Below are positions 1-6,149 of a stretch of 6,680 bases of DNA, piece after piece. Source of the DNA: Leptospiraceae bacterium (GTDB lineage: Bacteria; Spirochaetota; Leptospiria; Turneriellales; Turneriellaceae). The first letter of the stretch is position 1. Every line of letters begins with the position of its first letter. The translations under genes and the position numbers were made by a program. The stretch spans positions 1 through 6,680 of the forward strand of contig JANWWX010000070.1 of NCBI GenBank assembly GCA_025057195.1, in the 5' to 3' direction. Under the pieces are notes generated by a model. The model had not been told where the DNA came from and ran no database searches. It saw only the letters and a list, made by a program, of their open reading frames with translations.

Positions 1-2166
1 TTCCGCGATCTTTTTCTCAAAGGGCTCATCTACAAGGGGAAAAAGCCTGTTTATTGGGATATTGCCACCGCAAGCGCGCACGCCGAGGCAGAAATAGAAT
101 ACCAAGAACATGAATCTGATGCCATTTATGTGAAATTTCCAGTCACAAACCGGCCTGATTGCTATGTTGTGATCTGGACGACCACACCGTGGACACTGCC
201 GGCCAATTTGGGGGTATGTTTCAACGAAAAGATCACTTACGCTGCAGTCAAAACAACAGCAGGCGAGCTGATTGTTGCCGAAAAACTGGTGCCGGCGGTG
301 TTGGCCAGCGCAGGGCTTGAAAACCAGGGCATGCGGCTACTGGGTGTGGAGGAAATCTACCAGCTGAGAGTGCGCCATCCGTTTTTGGAGCGCGAATCGA
401 AAGTCCTTTTTGGCAGCCACGTTACCGAAGATGCTGGCACAGGGATTGTGCACACAGCACCAGGCCACGGCCAGGATGACTACAACATCGGTTTGCAATA
501 TGGCTTGGAGGTGCTATCCCCCGTCGATGACCATGGCCGCTATACGCAAGAATTTCCGGAAATGCAGGGTAAAACAGTCTTTGAGGCCAACCCATTGATT
601 ATTGAAAAACTGCGCATGAGTGGGCTACTTTTGGCGCAAGAGAAAATCCGCCACCAATATCCCTACTCCTGGCGCTCGCACAAGCCACTCATCATGCGCG
701 CCACGCCACAGTGGTTTTTGAAAATCGAGCCGTTGCGCCAACAGGCTTTAGAGCAAATCCCCAGCATCCAGTGGATTCCAGATTGGGGAGAAAGCCGCTT
801 TGTCGCCGCCATCCGTTCGCGTCCTGACTGGTGTCTATCGCGGCAGCGCTTTTGGGGAGTGCCGATCCCGGCTTTTAATTGCACCGCATGCGGCGCCGTA
901 TATATGAACGAGCCATCGCTCAACTATATCATCGCGCTGGTGGAAAAGCATGGCATCGAAGTCTGGTTTGAAAAGCCAGCGGCGGAGTTGTTGCCAGCCA
1001 ATGCACGCTGCAGCTGTGGCAACACCGAATTCACTAAAGAAAACAACATCCTGGATGTTTGGTTTGACAGTGGTGTCAGTTGGTATGCGGTGCTCAAAGA
1101 GAATGCACAGCTCCGCTACCCGGCAGACATCTACCTTGAGGGTTCAGACCAGCACCGGGGGTGGTTCCAGTCTTCGCTGTGGCCGGCACTGGCGTTGACG
1201 GGGATTGCTCCCTATAAAAAAGTCGTGACCCATGGCTACGTGCTCGACCAAGAGGGCCGGGCGATGTCCAAGTCGCTCGGCAATGGGCTCAGCCCGCGTG
1301 AGGATGTAATCCAAAAATATGGCAGCGACGTGTTGCGGCTGTGGGTGGCGAGCGAAGATTTCCGCACGGATAACCGTATCGGCCGTGAGATGCTGGCACA
1401 GCTGGCGGAGGCATACCGCAAGATCCGCAATACACTGCGCTACCTTTTGGGCAATTTGCACGACGGCAGGGCGGCGGCGAATTTGCAGGATGCCGACATC
1501 ACCCAAAAGCTCGACCGTTGGGTTTTGGCAGAAGCTGCCGAACTCGTACGCCAAGTCACTGTGGCATATGAAAAAGCAGAATTCCACTTGGTGTACCACC
1601 GGATTTTGCAATTTTGCACGGTAACACTTTCCAATCTTTATCTCGATATGGTGCGCGACTCGCTCTACTGCGATGCACCGCAGGATCCGAAGCGCCGCTC
1701 GACGTTGCGCGCATTTGCCATTTTAACCGAGACGCTCTTAACGTTGCTGGCACCCATTTTGAGTTTTACTGCTGAGGAGGCGCAGCGCATCTTGACCCCG
1801 CAGCAGAGCGTTTTTGAAAACCCGTGGCCTAATCTCGAGCGCTTTGCGGATGGGGCTTTGCTTTCTGAATTTGAAAACTACAAAAAAATCCGCGCTGAAG
1901 TCTATGCCCGAATCGAACCGCTGCGCCAGAAAGGAGAGATCGGCAGCGATGGGGAAGTAGAAGTGGAAATTCCGCACAAAATTGAGGACATCGAGACACT
2001 GCAGCGCTTTTTGGGAGTGGCGGAGCTCAAAACGGATGCTTCAGAGCTGAAGGTACGCAAGAGTGGACATCCCAAATGCCCGCGCTGTTGGATGCACCGC
2101 CCGTTGAGCGATCGCGGCCTATGTGCGCGCTGCACGGAAGTGGTCTTTGCTAGCCAAGTGGCTTAG
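1..2166 (+). CDS. ileS: Isoleucyl-tRNA synthetase, 5'-truncated by window edge
   Basis: Cytoplasmic class I aminoacyl-tRNA synthetase that charges tRNA-Ile and hydrolyses mis-attached valine. The reading frame is open from base 1, and 721 residues are visible of roughly 900-950 usual, so the N-terminal Rossmann part with the HIGH motif is missing. Any ATG/GTG start inside the window is false. Visible in order: the GLIYKGKKPVYW segment at the left edge; WTTTPWTLPAN (175-207) and GTGIVHTAPGHGQDDY (436-483) of the editing domain; RPDWCLSRQRFWGVPIP (820-870); a CxxCG...CxCG knuckle (about 878-1020); DVWFDSG; LEGSDQHRGWFQ; the KMSKS-type loop, here AMSKS (1261-1275); a helical anticodon-binding domain; and a C-terminal Cys4 zinc finger CPRCW...CARC (2077-2133). 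The C-terminal finger marks the common bacterial form rather than the eukaryote-like form. Its stop overlaps the stop of the convergent lipoprotein gene. Confidence 0.98.
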   Translation, partial: FRDLFLKGLIYKGKKPVYWDIATASAHAEAEIEYQEHESDAIYVKFPVTNRPDCYVVIWTTTPWTLPANLGVCFNEKITYAAVKTTAGELIVAEKLVPAVLASAGLENQGMRLLGVEEIYQLRVRHPFLERESKVLFGSHVTEDAGTGIVHTAPGHGQDDYNIGLQYGLEVLSPVDDHGRYTQEFPEMQGKTVFEANPLIIEKLRMSGLLLAQEKIRHQYPYSWRSHKPLIMRATPQWFLKIEPLRQQALEQIPSIQWIPDWGESRFVAAIRSRPDWCLSRQRFWGVPIPAFNCTACGAVYMNEPSLNYIIALVEKHGIEVWFEKPAAELLPANARCSCGNTEFTKENNILDVWFDSGVSWYAVLKENAQLRYPADIYLEGSDQHRGWFQSSLWPALALTGIAPYKKVVTHGYVLDQEGRAMSKSLGNGLSPREDVIQKYGSDVLRLWVASEDFRTDNRIGREMLAQLAEAYRKIRNTLRYLLGNLHDGRAAANLQDADITQKLDRWVLAEAAELVRQVTVAYEKAEFHLVYHRILQFCTVTLSNLYLDMVRDSLYCDAPQDPKRRSTLRAFAILTETLLTLLAPILSFTAEEAQRILTPQQSVFENPWPNLERFADGALLSEFENYKKIRAEVYARIEPLRQKGEIGSDGEVEVEIPHKIEDIETLQRFLGVAELKTDASELKVRKSGHPKCPRCWMHRPLSDRGLCARCTEVVFASQVA

Positions 2167-2167
2167 C
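2149..2167. terminator. Hairpin over convergent stop codons, possible bidirectional 3' end
   Basis: GCTAGCC (2149-2155) pairs with GGCTTAGC (2160-2167) across an AAGT loop. This gives 7 base pairs with one bulged T, and the structure can form on either strand. It contains the TAG of ileS (2164-2166) and the TAA of the opposing lipoprotein gene (2165-2163). Neither side is followed by a long T run, so it is not a classical intrinsic terminator. It could still stop or stabilise both converging transcripts. The structure is seen directly; the function is inferred. Confidence 0.35.
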
Positions 2168-2882
2168 TTGTGCGCAGGTTGCGGAAGTTGAGCTCCAAAT
2201 AGTCGTGGCTCTGCGTGTGTTCAATGCGCAGCCGCTGCGGGAAGCTACGCTGGCGGAAAAAATTGCTCAGTTCAAAAACTAGAATTTCCCCAGAAATCCG
2301 GTTATGGTAAAAAATTTTCCAGAGCACAGCCTCCCGAAAAAAGAGTGCGGCAGAATACGCTTCGCTGTCAAGCCGTGCAAAAATTTCTCCTGCGGGATTG
2401 CGTTGCAAGACTACACCCGGCGCCAATATTTCGTTGGGGATCTGGCCGCGCAGTAGCGGCTCAAAAAAGCGCACTGGATACGCCCGGCCGAAAAGTTCAA
2501 CCCATTGGTACTGTGCGCGGGGCACCACTTCGGTACGGTTGCGCGCATGGTCTTTCAGCTTGACCTCTTTTTCCTCCATGCTGAGCGTCAAAAGCGGGGA
2601 AAGAAAGATGGCATCGCTCAGCCGGATTGCGAGGCTCTGCGCTGAGGCATCGAGACTGCCTTCATAATAGAGTTCTTGGTCGCTGACTTTGCCTTTGAGC
2701 GTGAACGCCACCTGCAGCCTGTGATACGGCGGGTATTTGCTTTTCAAGTCAGCAGCAAATTTTTCGCGCTCGGCCTTATTTAGCTCCGCAGTGTTAGTTT
2801 CCTTGTCCGGTGCGCGTTGTTGGGTTTTGGTGGTGCAGGCAAAGAATGCGACAAAGCACCACGCTGCCAAGACCCAGCGCAT
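2163..2882 (-). CDS. Putative LolB/DUF4292-like outer-membrane lipoprotein
   Basis: 239 residues. The N-terminus MRWVLAAWCFVAFFAC is a short positively charged plus hydrophobic signal, with Cys16 as the likely lipidated residue. The lipobox F-F-A-C is loose by enterobacterial rules but acceptable in spirochaetes. Residues +2/+3 are Thr-Thr, with no Asp retention signal, so outer-membrane delivery is plausible. A charged linker (about 20-45) precedes a domain rich in short beta strands: FTLKGKV (60-66), LYYEGSLD (71-78), LAIRLSD, LLTLSMEEKEVKLKD (97-111), then VELFGRAYPVRFFEPLLRG (128-146). This order resembles the LolA/LolB/DUF4292 half-barrel that binds lipoprotein acyl chains, although identity is too weak to be sure. 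The ATG overlaps the upstream stop (TGATG) and has no clear ribosome-binding site, which suggests reinitiation after the helical-protein gene. It may instead be an unrelated beta-rich lipoprotein. Confidence 0.8.
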   Translation of the reverse strand: MRWVLAAWCFVAFFACTTKTQQRAPDKETNTAELNKAEREKFAADLKSKYPPYHRLQVAFTLKGKVSDQELYYEGSLDASAQSLAIRLSDAIFLSPLLTLSMEEKEVKLKDHARNRTEVVPRAQYQWVELFGRAYPVRFFEPLLRGQIPNEILAPGVVLQRNPAGEIFARLDSEAYSAALFFREAVLWKIFYHNRISGEILVFELSNFFRQRSFPQRLRIEHTQSHDYLELNFRNLRTS

Positions 2883-3787
2883 CAGCTATAGTGGCTGAGT
2901 TCACGGAACATGAATTCCGCACACGCCGTCGATTCCGCCAAGAGTTTTTGCAAATTGTCGAGTTCCTTCTCGGTGGGGGCGCTGAAGGGCAACGAAAGTT
3001 GGCGCTCAGCCAGCCATTGGCGCAATGTTTTTTCGCCAGCATCTTTTTTCATATCGGCAATGACCTCAAGCACATGCTCGTGCGCCAATTTGCGGAAGGT
3101 GGCATCTTCCGCGCAAAGCTGGATTGCCCGCCAAATTTCCTCTTCGCGCTCCTTGTCCATGAGCGCGTCTAGAATGTCTGGCTTTTGTGCGATCGCAATT
3201 TCAAAAATCCTGCCTGCAAATTCGCTGAAAAGGGGTTGGTTAGCCTTGTTGTTCACAAAATCGGTGGCAATTTTAACGGCGCTATCCATAAACGGCACCA
3301 GGAATTCCTTGATCTGCTTTTCCAGGCCAAACGCCGCCATCGCCCCCGCAAACGGGTTGAATTTTTTGTTAAAGCCGACAATGGCGTCATGGATGACATT
3401 GACAAAGAGCTCTTTGATCGCCTTTTGGTTCATGATGTTGTGCACTGTTTCGGGCGGTAGATCAACGGGGCGCTCAACGACCTTTTTCCAAGCATCGAGG
3501 CTCTTGCGCTCAAAAATGTCTTTAATCGCACGGCCGTTGCGCACGATGATCGCCTGCGAGCGCGGGCGGATGTCCTTGGCAATCGCCTCCAACGCCGCAC
3601 GCCACTCTTTTTCCCCGTTGCGCTCGGGGGATATTTCTGAGGCGATGTCGAGCCACTCGCGGATCGGTTTATCCAAAATTTCGTTGTGCAGTTTCTCTAA
3701 GGTCTCAAGGCCTGCCTTGCGGAATTCAGGGCTGAGCGCGCGCTTCTTATACGCCTCGTAAAATTCGTTGAAGTTGTTGTATTTCAT
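2882..3787 (-). CDS. Conserved-looking helical protein of unknown function
   Basis: I do not recognise this 301-residue protein. It has no signal peptide and no convincing membrane segment, so it is probably cytoplasmic. It is almost entirely amphipathic helix, rich in Lys, Glu and Ala. The most distinctive part is the centre: a PVDLPPETVHNIMNQKAI stretch (107-124), then FNKKFNPFAGAMAAFGLEKQ (139-158), then a helix EFLVPFMDSAVKIATDFVNN (161-180). The high content of hydrophobic and small residues there suggests a buried core or partner-binding surface. Cysteines are few (225, 289), and I see no nucleotide-binding or catalytic motif. ATG at 3787 is chosen because it overlaps the TPR stop (ATGA) and has a GGAGAG site 5 bases upstream. 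Its own stop shares one base with the next ATG. The context implies a soluble partner of the TPR protein and lipoprotein; this is inference only. Confidence 0.85.
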   Translation of the reverse strand: MKYNNFNEFYEAYKKRALSPEFRKAGLETLEKLHNEILDKPIREWLDIASEISPERNGEKEWRAALEAIAKDIRPRSQAIIVRNGRAIKDIFERKSLDAWKKVVERPVDLPPETVHNIMNQKAIKELFVNVIHDAIVGFNKKFNPFAGAMAAFGLEKQIKEFLVPFMDSAVKIATDFVNNKANQPLFSEFAGRIFEIAIAQKPDILDALMDKEREEEIWRAIQLCAEDATFRKLAHEHVLEVIADMKKDAGEKTLRQWLAERQLSLPFSAPTEKELDNLQKLLAESTACAEFMFRELSHYS

Positions 3788-5943
3788 CGCTTCTCTCCGT
3801 TGGATGGTTTGGGTGGTTTATTCTCTGCCTCCAGCAGTTGGATCTGGCGGTTGATGTAGTCCATGTCCAGTGGTTCTGACGCGTGTTTGATGTCGTTGCG
3901 CGTCTTAAGATAGAAATCGAGCGCACTGCTGCGGTTGTTGAGCCGAAAATGCACCTCTGCCAGGTGGAAATAGATCACTGGGTCGATGCGGTTTTTTTTC
4001 TGGGCATAAGAAAAAGCGACGTTGAGTTGTTCCAGCGCGTCGCGGTAGTTGCCCTGCTTAAAGAGGATCCAACCAAAGGTGTCGAGGTAGGCCTCGTTTT
4101 CGGGGTCGTCCTCCAGCGCCCGCAGCACCAGTGCGTTGGCCTCCTCCAGTTTTATGTTGCGCAGGGAATACATATAGCTCAGATAATTGAGATAAACGGA
4201 GTTATAGGGATCTAAGTCGATCGCGCGTTTGAGGTATTTTTCCGCTGTGGGAAAATCTTGGGTCTTTTCTGTGGCCACGCCGCAGTAAAAGTAGTAACTG
4301 GCTGGTGCCGGTTTTTCTGGATTTCTTTGTTCAGAAAGCGAAATCGCCTTTGTGAAAAATTCGGCAGCCCGCTTGTGTTCAGCTGGATTTTTTTCGCCAT
4401 TCTGGTGTGCGATCATTCCTTTAACAAACCAAGCGGGGGGCTGCTCCGGTGCCAGCGCAATCGCCTTATCCGCATTTTTTTCAGCCTCATCAAATCTGCT
4501 TTTGGCAGAGGCTTGTGCCCATGCCTGGCTGACGCGGATCTGGTAAAGTTGGTGACCAGTATTAATTAGTTTTTGTTTGAGATGGGCTTTTTGCTGCGGC
4601 TCGGTTGCGGGATTTTTGGCTATCACAGCATACCATTCCCTCAGCCGTGCGATGGTCTGGGCAGCAAGCTCGTACCAAGTGACGGCTGCTGAATGCTCAT
4701 TATTTGCTTCCAGCGTCGCAGCATGCGTGGTATAAAGCTCAGCAAAGTCCTGCGCTAACTGCTCTAATTCTGGAGTCAGCGTGGCATCCGGAGGAGTTGC
4801 AGGGCTATAAAATTTTTCTCGAAATTGTATCTGCGCTGCCTGGGTGTTGAGATAGTCGAGTGTGATGTGCGCAAACTCGCGTGCCATGTCATTGGCGCCC
4901 AGCCTCTGGGCAATCACCGCGACGGCAAAGGCCTCGTTGCGCGCCTCGGTCTGCATGCCGCGTTTTTGGTAAATACGGTAGCGACCCAGCCTGGCGCTCA
5001 GGCGGTTCTGGTTGGACTGCAAAACAGCATCGTATGCTTTGAGTGCTTCATCGTCTTTGCCCTGAAGTTGCTGTTCGACACCCGCTAAGATGCCAGGCTT
5101 GCCGCTCTTGCGCAATTTGCGGTAATGCTGTACTGCTGTGAGCGCACCGGGATCGTTCAGGATAAAGCGGGTCTCCGCCAATGACTCCCAAGCCTGCACA
5201 AAATCTGGCTGCAAGGAGAGCAAGCGCTCATGCGTGGCTGCCGATTTGCGGAATTGGCCCGTGATCTTTTCCAGTTCGCCAACAATCATCAGGTAGCGGA
5301 CATTGTCGCTGTCGAGCTCGTGCAGCTTGCGGAAATAGTAAAGCGACCGCTGGTAGTTATCCTGCTGGTAATAGTAGTTCCCCAAAAAATAAAGCGCCTG
5401 TGCCAAAAGCTCAGGATTGTTGGTTCCTTTTTGCACAGCCACGATCAGGCGTTTATATTGCGTCGCGGCGTTGCGGCCGTCGTTTTGCTGCTGGTAAACA
5501 TACGCCAAGGTATGGAGCGCCCTTTCGTTGAGCGGATCTTTTTGCAGCAGTTGTTCCAGCACCCTCACTGCGTCATTGTACTTGCTTTGTTTGATATAAA
5601 CCTCTGATAAAAGTTGTAGCGAGTAAAGTCCCTCGGGATCTGCCTTGATTGCTCGTTCAAGATATAATGCCGCACTCTGGGTGTCGCCGTTGCCGAGGGC
5701 AATCCGCGCTAAATAACGCAGCGCCACTTCATTTTCGCCCTTGAGTTTGAGGTACTCTTCAAAAGCACGCGCTGCCACTTCCGGTTTGTCATTAAAGTAG
5801 GCATTAAATGCTTGGTGCAATTTGACCGCCGCGGCTTTTTCCTCCTTGCTGGTTAACGCCCAGATCCCTGTGGTCAGGATTGGGCACAGTGGCAGCAGGG
5901 ATAAGAGCAGGGCGCGCATCATGGGTTTGCTTTGCGGACGCAT
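3784..5943 (-). CDS. Exported tetratricopeptide-repeat (TPR) protein
   Basis: A large TPR scaffold with about 12 recognisable repeats. They form an N-terminal array (for example ALRYLARIALGNGDTQSAALYLERA and ALYFLGNYYYQQDNYQRSLYYFRKL), a less regular helical middle, and a strong C-terminal array ending in AYLDTFGWILFKQGNYRDAL. TPRs bind other proteins; no enzyme motif is visible. The start is uncertain: TTG at 5979 (731 residues), ATG at 5943 (719, chosen here), or ATG at 5922/5919 (712/711). None has a good ribosome-binding site. All retain the hydrophobic segment ALLLSLLPLCPILTTGIWAL, a signal peptide with possible cleavage near IWA, or an N-terminal anchor, so the repeats probably lie in the periplasm. 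The stop overlaps the next gene by 4 bases (ATGA). TPR proteins with a similar C-terminal array occur beside lolB or DUF4292 genes elsewhere, which fits the lipoprotein two genes downstream. Confidence 0.93.
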   Translation of the reverse strand: MRPQSKPMMRALLLSLLPLCPILTTGIWALTSKEEKAAAVKLHQAFNAYFNDKPEVAARAFEEYLKLKGENEVALRYLARIALGNGDTQSAALYLERAIKADPEGLYSLQLLSEVYIKQSKYNDAVRVLEQLLQKDPLNERALHTLAYVYQQQNDGRNAATQYKRLIVAVQKGTNNPELLAQALYFLGNYYYQQDNYQRSLYYFRKLHELDSDNVRYLMIVGELEKITGQFRKSAATHERLLSLQPDFVQAWESLAETRFILNDPGALTAVQHYRKLRKSGKPGILAGVEQQLQGKDDEALKAYDAVLQSNQNRLSARLGRYRIYQKRGMQTEARNEAFAVAVIAQRLGANDMAREFAHITLDYLNTQAAQIQFREKFYSPATPPDATLTPELEQLAQDFAELYTTHAATLEANNEHSAAVTWYELAAQTIARLREWYAVIAKNPATEPQQKAHLKQKLINTGHQLYQIRVSQAWAQASAKSRFDEAEKNADKAIALAPEQPPAWFVKGMIAHQNGEKNPAEHKRAAEFFTKAISLSEQRNPEKPAPASYYFYCGVATEKTQDFPTAEKYLKRAIDLDPYNSVYLNYLSYMYSLRNIKLEEANALVLRALEDDPENEAYLDTFGWILFKQGNYRDALEQLNVAFSYAQKKNRIDPVIYFHLAEVHFRLNNRSSALDFYLKTRNDIKHASEPLDMDYINRQIQLLEAENKPPKPSNGEKR
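3793..3798 (-). promoter_or_regulatory. Ribosome-binding site of the helical-protein gene
   Basis: GGAGAG on the minus strand lies 5 bases before the ATG at 3787, inside the last codons of the TPR gene. It supports that start. It is the only clear Shine-Dalgarno site within the three-gene cassette, so this gene can initiate on its own as well as by coupling. Confidence 0.6.
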
Positions 5944-6050
5944 CGCACCGACAAGCGTTTTATGTATAAAGCGGAACAATCAGCACCAGAATTCGTGCTG
6001 GAAGCAAGCGCAGAGACACCGCAGATAAAAATAAAAACACCTTTGTACAC
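5919..6050 (-). CDS. Possible 43-codon small ORF or leader peptide upstream of the TPR gene
   Basis: A GTG at 6050 is preceded by AAGGA (6060-6056) with a 5-base spacer. It opens a 43-codon frame starting VYKGVFIFICGVSALAS, a short basic and then hydrophobic N-terminus like a small secreted or membrane peptide, followed by a Cys/Arg/Lys-containing tail. Its TGA (5921-5919) overlaps the tandem ATGATG of the TPR gene (5922-5917). This is the typical geometry for translational coupling, and that TPR start has no site of its own. Against it: it is short, it overlaps the alternative upstream TPR starts in another frame, and I recognise no family. It may be a leader whose translation merely loads ribosomes, or chance. 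Confidence 0.25.
   Translation of the reverse strand: MYKGVFIFICGVSALASSTNSGADCSALYIKRLSVRCVRKANP
5981..6000. repeat. Short inverted repeat before the TPR gene
   Basis: CAGCAC (5981-5986) and GTGCTG (5995-6000) form a perfect 6-bp stem around an 8-base loop containing GAATTC. It lies just upstream of the TTG at 5979 and inside the possible small ORF. It could be an operator or an RNA hairpin affecting translation of the TPR gene. A 6-bp match can also arise by chance. Confidence 0.25.
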
Positions 6051-6081
6051 GCCTGTCCTTCCTGTGCCTCCTTTTTTGGTT

Positions 6082-6110
6082 TTTAAATAACACGTTCGCT
6101 TTACGCACAA
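6082..6110 (-). promoter_or_regulatory. Weak sigma70-type promoter candidate for the TPR cassette
   Basis: On the minus strand TTGTGC (6110-6105, 3/6 to TTGACA) and TTTAAA (6087-6082, 4/6 to TATAAT) are separated by 17 bases. They lie in the only sizeable gap between trmB and the TPR gene, and the predicted start site is just before the purine-rich AAGGAGG...AAGGA stretch. The position is sensible but the match is poor. Co-transcription from trmB is the alternative, and I see no clear terminator after trmB. Confidence 0.25.
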
Positions 6111-6149
6111 AAGTTAGTCCCCCGAAGTTCTCGCCTATGATTGTGGATA

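Larger units (their letters stand above)
5980..6149. other. Intergenic region between trmB and the TPR gene
   Basis: About 170 bases between the trmB stop and the earliest possible TPR start (206 if the ATG at 5943 is used). It holds the promoter candidate, the purine-rich stretch with two Shine-Dalgarno-like cores (AAGGAGG at 6073-6067 and AAGGA at 6060-6056), the small-ORF start, T-rich DNA (minus strand about 6040-6025) and the inverted repeat. I see no tRNA, riboswitch or clear terminator hairpin in it. Confidence 0.6.

Noticed and set aside
130..132. GTG at 130 as a start codon for IleS
   Set aside because: The frame is open to base 1 and encodes recognisable IleS sequence (GLIYKGKKPVYW) upstream, so the gene is cut by the window edge.
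1144..1611. A 155-codon frame on the minus strand within ileS
   Set aside because: It lies wholly opposite clearly recognisable IleS motifs and shows no family resemblance or ribosome-binding site.
2910..3761. A 283-codon open frame on the + strand opposite the helical-protein gene
   Set aside because: Its Ser/Ala/Arg-rich composition is typical of an antisense shadow. The minus-strand gene has a ribosome-binding site and overlaps its neighbours in operon fashion.
3784..5943. DNA-level tandem repeats in the TPR gene
   Set aside because: The repeats are visible only at protein level; the nucleotide copies have diverged and show no recent duplication.
6110..6149. Terminator after trmB
   Set aside because: I found no stem longer than about 3 base pairs followed by a T run in this stretch.
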